A stretch of 9,996 bases of DNA, taken from JAFGIT01 sp016929465 [NCBI: Candidatus Coatesbacteria bacterium]. Its GTDB lineage: Bacteria; B130-G9. Shown piece by piece: positions 1 through 6,481 of this stretch (position 1 is its first letter; each line of letters starts with the position of its first letter). Where the stretch lies: NCBI GenBank assembly GCA_016929465.1, contig JAFGIT010000380.1:1-9996 (forward strand), written 5' to 3'. The notes under the pieces are model-generated. The model had not been told where the DNA came from, made no database searches, and saw only the letters and a program-made list of their open reading frames with translations. Position numbers and translations under genes: made by a program.

Positions 1-2
1 CA

Positions 3-1274
3 ACCACGTCTTTGGGTAGGGCGGGAGACTATCCCTGGACCTATTATTTCGACAGGCCGGAGATGCCCGAGATCCATTGTGCCTCCGTCGATGCGTGCGG
101 CAACGTTGTTGTTTCGACCGGCGATTGGAAAAACACCCAATGGTTTGGTACATCCTGGTGGCATGAATACTGGTCAGAGGGGATGTTCCTGTTGCATGAT
201 GGTGACATCCGCGAGATTCAATGTCCGGAAAATACCAATGTTCAGGATTGCGCTACTGATTCAGCCGGCACGACCTGGATCTTGTTGTACAGGGCAACGG
301 GCTATTATGAAGAGACGTCCTCTTGCGGCAAAGGTCCGGTATCCCTTTATTCAGGAAAGGAGTCCATTTGCACTAATCCTAGGGTGGCGATGCTGGAAGA
401 TGATAGATTAGTAGTTGATGATGATCTGACGGCATCAATTCCGAGTAATCCATGGGTAGTGATTTCAGATCCCGAGGGCCGCCGAGTATTCGTGATAAGT
501 CAGGAGCGTGGGGAGCCGGATACTTACAAGTACTTCGTCTCATGGTGGGCCACAGAGGAGCCACGCTTCGTGCATGTTCATGAAGTCCCTGACACTTTCA
601 CCCATATCATCTGGGCCGCGTCCTGGGGGCAGGGATTCGCGCCGCGCTTTGGGCCAGACGACCTCGTATATTTTTTCGCAGCTAACGCCCGCGGTTGGAA
701 AGCAGATGCCATAATGCGCTTGGACCCGGATACCTGGCAATGGTCCATTTGCAGCGGCATGGACTATCCACTTCTCGATTCTGTAATTCTTGACTTCTAT
801 GTTGACCCAATGAATGTGAAGTGGTTTGGGACGGAGGACGGTCTGGTCCGCTTTGATGGCGAGACCTGGACCCGCTACACAAGTCAGAATAGCGCTCTGC
901 CCTTTGATGAGGTTCAGAAAATAGCCTTTGATAGCATTGACCGCAGATACTATGTCATATCCCGAGGCCGGATGGACAGCATGTATTACACGGCGATGAG
1001 CTACCTCGACATCGATGGCGAATTCTCGCCACATTCCGATTATTTCTCCCCTATGACATATAAATTGGTGACTCAACCTAGACTCATACATGATGCTCTC
1101 GATGCATGGTGGTACCACCCGCCTAGCGGTAATATAGTCTATTACTATGACCACGAGAGGCTGATGGCCTGGCAAACAGATGGCTGGTCAACATCGGGAA
1201 GCCTGCGCTATATGGGCTGCCTCTCCTCAGGGCGCAGATTCGCGATGTCCACAACCTGTGTCATGATCTGGTGA
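3..1274 (+). CDS. Beta-propeller-like protein, two-component-regulator-propeller type (5' end outside window)
   Basis: The reading frame is open from the first complete codon at position 3 to a TGA at 1272-1274. No start with a ribosome binding site is visible; TTG at 12 is only the first possible start, so the gene very probably begins upstream of the window. Counting from that TTG, residues 268-285 (NVKWFGTEDGLVRFDGET) followed by W-T-x-Y match the W-F-G-T-x-x-G-L-x-R-F-D-G-x-x-W repeat of two-component-regulator propeller blades. Weaker blade-like stretches lie near residues 31-65 (VVVSTGDWKN, then QWFGTSWW), 217-245 and 366-395. The protein is rich in Trp and Tyr, as expected of a beta propeller. 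No kinase, DNA-binding or membrane domain is seen in the visible part, so a free-standing or secreted propeller is more likely than a hybrid sensor. The partner or ligand is unknown. A degenerate palindrome copy follows 35 bp after the stop. Confidence 0.75.
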   Translation, partial: TTSLGRAGDYPWTYYFDRPEMPEIHCASVDACGNVVVSTGDWKNTQWFGTSWWHEYWSEGMFLLHDGDIREIQCPENTNVQDCATDSAGTTWILLYRATGYYEETSSCGKGPVSLYSGKESICTNPRVAMLEDDRLVVDDDLTASIPSNPWVVISDPEGRRVFVISQERGEPDTYKYFVSWWATEEPRFVHVHEVPDTFTHIIWAASWGQGFAPRFGPDDLVYFFAANARGWKADAIMRLDPDTWQWSICSGMDYPLLDSVILDFYVDPMNVKWFGTEDGLVRFDGETWTRYTSQNSALPFDEVQKIAFDSIDRRYYVISRGRMDSMYYTAMSYLDIDGEFSPHSDYFSPMTYKLVTQPRLIHDALDAWWYHPPSGNIVYYYDHERLMAWQTDGWSTSGSLRYMGCLSSGRRFAMSTTCVMIW

Positions 1275-1309
1275 AGGCCCAAACAGGACTCCAAAGTCAA
1301 TTGCCTCAT

Positions 1310-1327
1310 AATGGGGAGCGACGGAGT
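1310..1327 (+). repeat. Half-copy of the GGAGCGACGG palindrome
   Basis: The intergenic bases AATGGGGAGCGACGGAGT contain GGAGCGACGG, identical to one complete arm of the perfect palindrome at 4122-4147. The preceding AATGGG also resembles the loop side of that element read on the minus strand (AAATGGGAGCGACGG). No matching left arm lies next to it, so it is best read as a decayed or truncated copy of the same dispersed element. Part of the resemblance could be chance. Confidence 0.4.
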
Positions 1328-1359
1328 AGCACTTGTCCAGATCAGCTTGAGGTGAAGGT

Positions 1360-1719
1360 GTGAATTCTCCCAAGATCTCCGCTTGCCTTATTGTCCGGGA
1401 CGAGGGTACCCACGGCACACGGAATGATGCCTCGGTCGAGAGCCAGAGCGGAGGCTCGCATGCTCCTAGCTGGCCTCGGAAGGTGACTATCCTGGACCGC
1501 TGCCTTTCAAGCCTGGAGGGCGTGGCGGATGAGATCATCGTTGTCGATACCGGCTCGGTCGATAACACGAAGGAGATCGCGGCCCGATACACAGACAAGA
1601 TATACGACTTCGATACATCAATGGGTCAAAAGGGCAAGGAGGGGAAAAAGGTCATAGGGGGACAAGCTTGTGCGACCCCTTCAGGGCCGTGTTTTCCTTT
1701 CGCTGCCCCCGTCCCGTAG
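1360..1719 (+). pseudogene. Truncated family 2 glycosyltransferase (amino-terminal stump)
   Basis: The frame starts at GTG 1360, preceded by GAGGTG at 1349-1354 (5-nt spacing), and ends at TAG 1717-1719, giving 119 codons. Residues 5-15 (KISACLIVRDE) and 44-85 carry the start of a GT-A family 2 glycosyltransferase of the kind fused to TPR repeats: a beta strand with I-V-R-D-E, then LDRCLSSLEGVADEIIVVDT with G-S-x-D-N-T-K-E-I-A and finally Y-D-F-D. The conserved order is broken twice. Residues 16-41 are a foreign-looking insert between I-V-R-D-E and the L-D-R-C-L helix. After residue 85 homology stops, and the frame runs into low-complexity repeat DNA (KGKEGKK and onward). A full enzyme of this type is several hundred residues and needs a DxD metal-binding motif and acceptor domain, which are absent. 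The product is therefore unlikely to be active. Family identity is confident; the exact donor and acceptor cannot be told. Confidence 0.75.
1405..1482. repeat. 26-codon in-frame insert in the glycosyltransferase stump
   Basis: This 78-bp segment encodes residues 16-41 of the broken glycosyltransferase (beginning GTHGTRNDAS, ending HAPSWPRK). It separates two parts that are adjacent in family members, I-V-R-D-E and the I-L-D-R-C-L helix. It holds a small inverted repeat (GAGCC at 1440-1444, GGCTC at 1453-1457) and the direct repeat GCCTCGG near both ends (about 1429 and 1473). The Ser/Gly/Asn-rich translation does not look like enzyme sequence. In-frame insertion of a short palindromic element, comparable in principle to Rickettsia palindromic elements, is the likely explanation. 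The boundaries are inferred from family knowledge, not from an alignment. Confidence 0.45.
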
Positions 1720-1802
1720 GCTCCCGCCTACGGCTACCGTTGTAATGCCCCGATGGGGCATCGAATGAGCAGCGCAGATCAATTGGCGGGCTGGAAAGCC
1801 CG
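1714..1802. repeat. Cluster of three short perfect hairpins
   Basis: Three perfect inverted repeats follow one another: CCGTAGGC/GCCTACGG with a 4-nt loop at 1714-1733; ATGCCCC/GGGGCAT with a 3-nt loop at 1745-1761; and CGGGCT/AGCCCG with a GGAA loop at 1787-1802. None is followed by a T tract, so they do not look like intrinsic terminators. They resemble the REP-like intergenic palindromes of repeat-rich genomes. They begin exactly where the truncated glycosyltransferase frame ends and could mark the site of decay or insertion. Confidence 0.6.
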
Positions 1803-1823
1803 TTCTACACTGCCGTTCTTGAG

Positions 1824-1858
1824 TTCAAAATTCAAAGTTCAAAGTTCAAGGCTCAAAG
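1824..1858. repeat. Tandem 7-bp repeat (TTCAAAG, five units)
   Basis: Five consecutive 7-bp units are seen: TTCAAAA, TTCAAAG, TTCAAAG, TTCAAGG, CTCAAAG. Two are identical and the others differ by one or two bases. It is a slippage-prone minisatellite in a gene-free stretch, with no gene function visible. Confidence 0.8.
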
Positions 1859-1870
1859 TTGAGCGGCGAG

Positions 1871-1921
1871 GGCCAATCGGCCAATGCCGATCCCTAATCT
1901 GTGAAATCTGCCTAATCTCCG
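1871..1921. repeat. Tandem 8-bp (two units) and 9-bp (three units) repeats
   Basis: GGCCAATC then GGCCAATG occupies 1871-1886. TAATCTGTG, AAATCTGCC and TAATCTCCG occupy 1895-1921 and abut the A tract of the minus-strand terminator. With the 7-bp array just upstream, three unrelated micro-repeats with unit lengths 7, 8 and 9 lie within about 100 bp. Otherwise 1720-1922 holds no gene I can support. Confidence 0.6.
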
Positions 1922-1922
1922 G

Positions 1923-1964
1923 AAAAAAAACAAAAGGGCCAGGCCCATCTCTGGGCCCGGCCCT
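1923..1964 (-). terminator. Strong intrinsic terminator for the beta-helix gene block
   Basis: Read on the minus strand, AGGGCCGGGCCC and GGGCCTGGCCCT form a 12-bp GC-rich stem with one G-U pair and a 6-nt loop (AGAGAT). It is followed directly by TTTTG and an eight-base T run. It lies 52 bp past the TAA of the 596-aa beta-helix gene (2017-2019) and has the classic Rho-independent layout. On the plus strand no T run follows, so it acts in one direction. Confidence 0.92.
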
Positions 1965-2016
1965 GGTTAGTCTGTCTTAGCTATTTCCCCGCTCGGTAAA
2001 ACTAATCTCGCAGTAT

Positions 2017-3807
2017 TTACCTGTGGGCGACCTCGCTGAGCTTCGGCCCTGTTATCATCGAGATGCTCACCGGTATGGTGGTCTCGACAGGCCCGTGCGC
2101 GGTCCAGTTGCCGCTCGTGTCGATATCGACCAGGTAGTAGTAATAGGTCGCGCCTGGCTTCACGTTGGTGTCGGTGAACGAGTAGGCGGCGCCCGATGCA
2201 ACAGATGCACTCGCGCTGATAAAGTCGCTTATCTTGCTGCATCCGCTCGCCTCGCTATCGCAGCGATATACGAGGAAACCCGCGTTGTCGATCTCCGTCC
2301 CTGTCTCCCAGCTGATGACGGCCTTGTCGCTGTCCGCCTTCACTGTGAAGGTCGAGAGCTCGATGTAGTTCATTCCTGCCCAATCATAGTGGTAGCCCAG
2401 GTCGATCCTATTTTCGTCGTCCTGGTTGCTGCCATCATCGCACCAGAAGTCCTTGTCCTCGACAGCGCTTATATGCACGCTGTATTTGAAGTCCTTGCCA
2501 TAGCCTGACGTGGTGTTCACGAACTCGCAATGTCCCTGCCCCCACTCGTCAGTGTATGCCGGGATGCCGGCATCGACGCACCTGCTATTCTCCGAGAGGA
2601 AGTAGAAGGTTGAGTTACAGGGCCTATCCTGCTGTTCACCCTCGAACATGGGGTCGAAGTTGCAGTTCGTGTTGCCAGAGGAATAGCCGTCCGTCGGACT
2701 CGTGATGTAGTCGGGATACTTCACCCCAGAACCGTCCATCTGCACGTCGGAATACATGACGAAGTTAGTATTCTTGAAGACGTTGATGTCTCTGAAGCTC
2801 GGCGACCCATTGAAATAGACTATGTTGTGGATCATCCGAAGCCAATAGCCATCGACCTCACAGCCGAAGATGCCATAGACATTCTGCGTCGGTGTGCCGC
2901 CAGCGGCGTCCTTGCCGTAGGTCGGTCTGTTGTCATCGCAGTGATAGTTATCTACGACCGTGTTGTTCTTGATATAGGCACGAGCACAGCCGCTCTCTAT
3001 TCCAGCAGCAGCACCGACTCTGCCAACGCAGTTCTGGCGGATCAGGTTGTTCTGGATCTCGACGATCGATGGGTAGCCTGTCATCAGAATCGCGCCACCC
3101 TTGTTCGCAGCCTGGTTCCAGAAGATGCAGCAGTCGCGGACATAGCAGCCTTCGTTGTTTTCCGATTCCGCTGGCCACATCAGGTAGAGGCCACCGCCGC
3201 CGCCAAGACCATCTTCTCTATTTGGGGCGCTGTTCTCCCAGATGCAGCAATTCCAGATCATGCCGCAGCTGTATTCCCAGGCCATGCCACCGCCATTACC
3301 ATCACAGGTGTTGTCGGTGACCTCCAAATCGAACATATAGATGTCGAGATTCTCGGCATTGTCGGTGCCTTCAACGTAGATGCCGCCACCATCACCGTTG
3401 GAGTGGCCGTCGGATACCTTGAAGTTTCTTATTGTTATGTTGTTGCTGTTCTTGATCACAATTATGCGGGCCTGGCCGTCGCCCTGTAGCCACGGGCCAT
3501 AATACCGCTTACCGTTACCCTCGAGGGTTATTCCCGTCTTATTATCGATATTGATCGGATACGTCTGATCGCCGCCGTTGGAGACCGATTTATAGGTCCC
3601 CTCAGCGACGTGAACCGTGTCATAGTAGCCGCTGACGCAGGCGTCCACACCGTCCTGGATCTTCGCGAAGGCATTAGTCTCGCTCGATCCATCTTGCGAT
3701 CCTGCGCCACCAACACACACGTAGTAGTCTGCCGCGCTAACGTAGCCGATTGCGATGAGCATCAATAGCACTGACAGGAACGTCGTCAGTATCTCTCTCC
3801 CAATCAA
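2017..3807 (-). CDS. Secreted right-handed beta-helix protein, Cys-rich, with Fn3-like C-terminal module (596 aa)
   Basis: I place the start at TTG 3807 because AAGGAG (3815-3820) sits 7 nt before it, leaving a compact signal peptide (MIGREILTTF, then a hydrophobic run, cleavage after V-S-A near residue 25). An ATG at 3864 is in frame, adding 19 residues, but has only a weak ribosome site. Residues 26-400 form a parallel beta-helix: a DUF1565-like amino-terminal strand set (FAKIQDGVDAC, HVAEGTYK) and recurrent turns GGGIYVEG, GGGMAWE, GGGLYLM and GGAILMTG. Residues about 410-475 (CVDAG ... DLGYHYD) resemble a choice-of-anchor Q segment. Residues 481-575 are a Fn3-like module (ISWETGTEIDNAGF ... 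YYYYLVDIDT) shared with the 797-aa neighbour. There are 20 cysteines in the full frame, including two C-C pairs, suggesting disulfides outside the cytoplasm. No polysaccharide-lyase active site is recognised; a surface or adhesive role is inference. The terminator at 1923-1964 follows. Confidence 0.88.
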   Translation of the reverse strand: MIGREILTTFLSVLLMLIAIGYVSAADYYVCVGGAGSQDGSSETNAFAKIQDGVDACVSGYYDTVHVAEGTYKSVSNGGDQTYPINIDNKTGITLEGNGKRYYGPWLQGDGQARIIVIKNSNNITIRNFKVSDGHSNGDGGGIYVEGTDNAENLDIYMFDLEVTDNTCDGNGGGMAWEYSCGMIWNCCIWENSAPNREDGLGGGGGLYLMWPAESENNEGCYVRDCCIFWNQAANKGGAILMTGYPSIVEIQNNLIRQNCVGRVGAAAGIESGCARAYIKNNTVVDNYHCDDNRPTYGKDAAGGTPTQNVYGIFGCEVDGYWLRMIHNIVYFNGSPSFRDINVFKNTNFVMYSDVQMDGSGVKYPDYITSPTDGYSSGNTNCNFDPMFEGEQQDRPCNSTFYFLSENSRCVDAGIPAYTDEWGQGHCEFVNTTSGYGKDFKYSVHISAVEDKDFWCDDGSNQDDENRIDLGYHYDWAGMNYIELSTFTVKADSDKAVISWETGTEIDNAGFLVYRCDSEASGCSKISDFISASASVASGAAYSFTDTNVKPGATYYYYLVDIDTSGNWTAHGPVETTIPVSISMITGPKLSEVAHR

Positions 3808-3814
3808 CTCATGT

Positions 3815-3820
3815 CTCCTT
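3815..3820 (-). promoter_or_regulatory. Ribosome binding site (AAGGAG) supporting TTG start at 3807
   Basis: The minus strand reads AAGGAG, seven bases (ACATGAG), then TTG. This is the best Shine-Dalgarno match near the gene start. It supports initiation 19 codons inside the longest open frame, and the resulting protein begins with a textbook signal peptide. Confidence 0.65.
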
Positions 3821-3892
3821 ATCGCTACCAATTCGTTTCTTATCGGTCGTGAATTGTTATTCATTCATTCCAAATGTGATCCGATGCAAAAC

Positions 3893-4015
3893 CTAGCAGC
3901 TCGCGGAGCCACCGAAACCGGTGCACGACAGAGATGGCCCAAGCCGGGACATGAGCTCTGTGTTTCCGAGAGTCAACACTTTGGGGGCCTCATAGGAAGT
4001 TCTGCTTGCCGTCAT
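3893..4015 (-). CDS. Small peptide gene, candidate RiPP (modified peptide) precursor, 40 aa
   Basis: Minus-strand ATG 4013-4015 to TAG 3893-3895 gives 40 codons, preceded by AAAGGAGAT (4025-4033; 11 nt between GGAG and the ATG). Residues 8-17 are YEAPKVLTLG, then N-T-E-L, matching the YxxPxVLxxG pattern of leaders bound by PqqD-like RRE domains in lasso and related RiPP systems. The tail after Gly26-Pro27 is short, Ser/Gly/Thr-rich and ends CTGFGGSASC, with cysteines at 31 and 40, the last residue. No acidic residue lies in the tail, so a lasso ring via Asp/Glu is not possible. A thioether, disulfide or azol(in)e product fits better. There is no signal peptide. It lies 72 nt after the 797-aa beta-helix gene and 85 nt before the TTG start of the 596-aa one, on the same strand. 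No maturation enzyme, transporter or RRE protein is in the window. Translation is well supported by ribosome site and placement; the RiPP role is inferred. Confidence 0.6.
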   Translation of the reverse strand: MTASRTSYEAPKVLTLGNTELMSRLGPSLSCTGFGGSASC

Positions 4016-4087
4016 CTTTACTTGATCTCCTTTCGAGTTCACGAAAATATGCGTTCTGTTTCTCATCTGTGTTGTGTTGGTTGTGTC

Positions 4088-6481
4088 TTATCTGGCCGCC
4101 ACTTTCAGCGTAGGCAGCACACCGTCGCTCCCATTTCGGAGCGACGGAGTTGAAAGCGCAAATGGTGTTGCATTCACTGGGCCGTGGGTTGTCGTCTTTC
4201 CATTCGTGTCGATGTCAACGAGGTAATAGAGATACGTCTTTCCGCTCTTGACGTTCACGTCAACGAATGAATAGGACGCGCCAGCACCGGAAGAGCCCTT
4301 CGCCGGGATGAGCGCGGAGTTGACCTTGACGAGGTCGGTCTCGCCCTCGAGTTTCCGATAGATATCGAAGCCAGCGTTGTCGAGCTCGGTCCCGGTTGTC
4401 CAGGTGATGCGCACCTTCTCATTGAGGCCCTTCGCCTCGAACGATTCTAGCTCGATGTAGGTCGCACCCTCGTGCAGGTAGTGATACCCCATGTCGAGGC
4501 AATCTGTATCGGATACCGCATCGGTCCGAGTCGAGTAGTCAGACATATACGGGGCATAATAAGATGTTGCTGCAGAACTCGAACCGGCATCGACACACGG
4601 GCTGGTTTCCGACTGACCTGCGGCTTCCTGCTTCAGGAAGTAACCGTCAGGCCAACCGAGAGCACCGCTGAGACCGATGAACTTCGGGTCTTCATCTATA
4701 TTGTTGGAACCGGTTCCGGTCCAGCCACCCTCGATGTCGCTATAAAACACCTCAACGACAGAGCCGCCGGGATCTATGCTCGTTGCGTTGCCCCAGATTA
4801 TGGTGTCATAAACCCATATACTTGCATTGCTTCTGGCGTCGGCCTTCAAGCCAGTATCGGTATGGTCGGCGATTGTCAGGTTGCGTATTGTGAGGTCACC
4901 TGTGCCCCGCACGAAGACGCCAATCGATTGCGTGTCCTCTCCGTTGTAGGCTCTGGCAAAGACCAGGTTGTTGAACAACGTGGCGGTTCCACCATCGACG
5001 CGAATACCCTCGCCAAAATTCTGCTGGGGATTTCCGTTGTCCCAGATTCCGTTGTTCTTGAGAACCAATCCATTAGAATTCTCCAGGTGGATGCCGTCGC
5101 CGCCTGAGTTTGCGAGGTTGTAAAATATGTTGTTGTTTGACAGCAGTGTATTTCCATCGCCATTGAGGAAACAAATGCCGCCTCCGGTGTTATCGGCAGT
5201 GTTGCTGTGAATCCAGTTGATGTCATAGAGAGAATGAACGGAGCCGGATCCCTCGATGCAATACACGCCGCCGCCACTCTGGTTTGCTTCATTCCAACCG
5301 ATCCAGTTGTTCTTCACTTCCATGCTGGATTGATTAGAGCAGATAGCCCCGCCATTACCATCGTAAGCAACGTTTCCGAAGAACTCATTGCCGGTGATCT
5401 CCGGGGTGCTGGCAATATCTCTCGCGTAAAGACCACCTCCGCTAAGGCTTGCAACATTATGGGCAATTTCGTTCCACCCATCGATTAGAGGTGCGGATTC
5501 TTCGGTCAAGTAGATCCCGCCTCCCTCATAGGCGGTGTTACCGTCGCCGCCGTAGTTATTGACCGTGTCCTCCCGAATCATATTGTGGGAGATGTGCGGG
5601 TGGGAGTTATAGAGATAGATACCTCCACCATGACCATGGTACCAATCAGCTTCGTTCTCTATAATATCGCAATCCTCGATTAAGCAGGTGTTTGCCGGCG
5701 TATTCTGCATGTATATGCCACCACCATCGCCGCCAACGGAATTGAGATACCTAGCTTCATTGTGATATATGAGCGTGTTGACGACATCGAGAGTCGACTC
5801 GAATTTAGCCGAGATGCCGCCACCGTAATTAGCCCAGTTGTTTTGTATCGTGCAGTTCTTTACAAGCAGGTCGCCAGCGCCATAATAGTCGCTGCCAACA
5901 CTTATTGCGCCGCCGCATTCCAAACTGTGGCAATCCTCTATGAGGCAATTGTCGACAGTTACATCTGCTTGGGATACATAGATGGCTCCACCATCCATTT
6001 CACTGACACCGTCTCTGATCGTGAGCGTAGATATTGTCGCGCCATAGATATACCCGTAGTAACCGACAACCTCGAACATGCCCTCAATGTAGGCGCCGTA
6101 ATCCTCGAAATTACCGTATTCAACGATTGTGGTGTCACGGTCATCCCCAACCAACCATACATGTTCATCCGACCAGGTTATCGGGAATTCCTCGTTGTTT
6201 GAGTCGCCGTGATTGTACGTGTATGTGCCGGGAGCAACGTGTACTATGTGTGGGTCCGATGCGGTGCCTGGGTTGGTGAGTGTAATAGTCGGCATTGCCG
6301 TCTCGATGGCGTAAGTTATTGTTCGCCATGCGTCGCCCGCGCTGGTTCCCGAATTGGAGTTATTACCCGACGTCGATACATAGAAGTGATCGGCGTGGGC
6401 GAACATGGTTGCGAATGTGATGATCAATGTGCATAGCACAAAGATCGAGGTCAATAGAAACTGTCTGTCAGCCCGATGCAT
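4088..6481 (-). CDS. Secreted right-handed beta-helix protein with Fn3-like C-terminal module (797 aa)
   Basis: The start is ATG 6481 because GAGGGAGG lies immediately upstream (GGAGG at 6486-6490). The in-frame ATG at 6544 lacks a ribosome site and would bury the signal peptide. The product begins MHRADRQFLLTS with a hydrophobic core to about residue 25 and cleavage near A-H-A-D. A right-handed beta-helix follows: a DUF1565-type start (FYVSTSGNNSNSGTS, HVAPGTYTY) then about twelve GG-x-I/L/V turns such as GGAIYVS, GGGISAK, GGGIYMQ, GGGIYLY, GGGLYAR, GGGVYCI and GGGICFL. A choice-of-anchor Q-like segment (SPCVDAGSSS ... DMGYHYLHEG) ends the helix. Residues 674-772 form a Fn3-like module (ITWTTGTELDNAGF ... 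YLYYLVDIDTNG, HGPVNATP), homologous to that of the 596-aa neighbour. Residues 779-787 (PSLRNGSDG) are encoded by a perfect palindrome. Likely exported and possibly surface attached; substrate or ligand unknown. It heads the block that also holds the 40-aa peptide gene. Confidence 0.9.
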   Translation of the reverse strand: MHRADRQFLLTSIFVLCTLIITFATMFAHADHFYVSTSGNNSNSGTSAGDAWRTITYAIETAMPTITLTNPGTASDPHIVHVAPGTYTYNHGDSNNEEFPITWSDEHVWLVGDDRDTTIVEYGNFEDYGAYIEGMFEVVGYYGYIYGATISTLTIRDGVSEMDGGAIYVSQADVTVDNCLIEDCHSLECGGAISVGSDYYGAGDLLVKNCTIQNNWANYGGGISAKFESTLDVVNTLIYHNEARYLNSVGGDGGGIYMQNTPANTCLIEDCDIIENEADWYHGHGGGIYLYNSHPHISHNMIREDTVNNYGGDGNTAYEGGGIYLTEESAPLIDGWNEIAHNVASLSGGGLYARDIASTPEITGNEFFGNVAYDGNGGAICSNQSSMEVKNNWIGWNEANQSGGGVYCIEGSGSVHSLYDINWIHSNTADNTGGGICFLNGDGNTLLSNNNIFYNLANSGGDGIHLENSNGLVLKNNGIWDNGNPQQNFGEGIRVDGGTATLFNNLVFARAYNGEDTQSIGVFVRGTGDLTIRNLTIADHTDTGLKADARSNASIWVYDTIIWGNATSIDPGGSVVEVFYSDIEGGWTGTGSNNIDEDPKFIGLSGALGWPDGYFLKQEAAGQSETSPCVDAGSSSAATSYYAPYMSDYSTRTDAVSDTDCLDMGYHYLHEGATYIELESFEAKGLNEKVRITWTTGTELDNAGFDIYRKLEGETDLVKVNSALIPAKGSSGAGASYSFVDVNVKSGKTYLYYLVDIDTNGKTTTHGPVNATPFALSTPSLRNGSDGVLPTLKVAAR
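4122..4147. repeat. Perfect palindrome inside the 3' end of a beta-helix gene
   Basis: CCGTCGCTCC (4122-4131) and GGAGCGACGG (4138-4147) are exact reverse complements with a 6-nt spacer. The element encodes residues 779-787 of the 797-aa protein, just after the conserved H-G-P-V-N-A-T-P end of its Fn3-like module. The paralogue at 2017-3807 lacks this stretch, yet both proteins finish with similar residues (KVAAR and EVAHR), which suggests in-frame insertion. A single-arm copy is at 1310-1327. Confidence 0.75.

Noticed and set aside
540-1175. 211-codon minus-strand open frame opposite the propeller gene
   Set aside because: The plus strand carries the W-F-G-T-x-D-G-L propeller motif and a continuous frame to the window edge; the antisense frame has no recognisable feature.
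1714-1858. CRISPR array suggested by repeated short units
   Set aside because: Repeat units are only 7-9 bp with no spacers, and the hairpins differ in sequence.
1753-1980. 75-codon plus-strand frame through the repeat mosaic
   Set aside because: Its translation is entirely repeat-derived (heptad and nonamer units plus the terminator stem) and no ribosome site precedes it.
2827-3489. 220-codon plus-strand open frame opposite the 596-aa beta-helix gene
   Set aside because: It is antisense to a gene with signal peptide, beta-helix turns and ribosome site. Its translation is a Val/Ala/Asp-biased mirror of the Gly/Asn/Ile-rich coding strand and has no domain logic.
3893-4015. Lasso peptide precursor for the 40-aa gene
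   Set aside because: The YxxPxVLxxG leader fits, but the tail has no Asp or Glu at core position 7-9 to close a macrolactam ring, and no lasso B or C gene is present.
4472-5107. 211-codon plus-strand open frame opposite the 797-aa beta-helix gene
   Set aside because: Same mirror effect of a biased coding strand; no ribosome site or recognisable motif.
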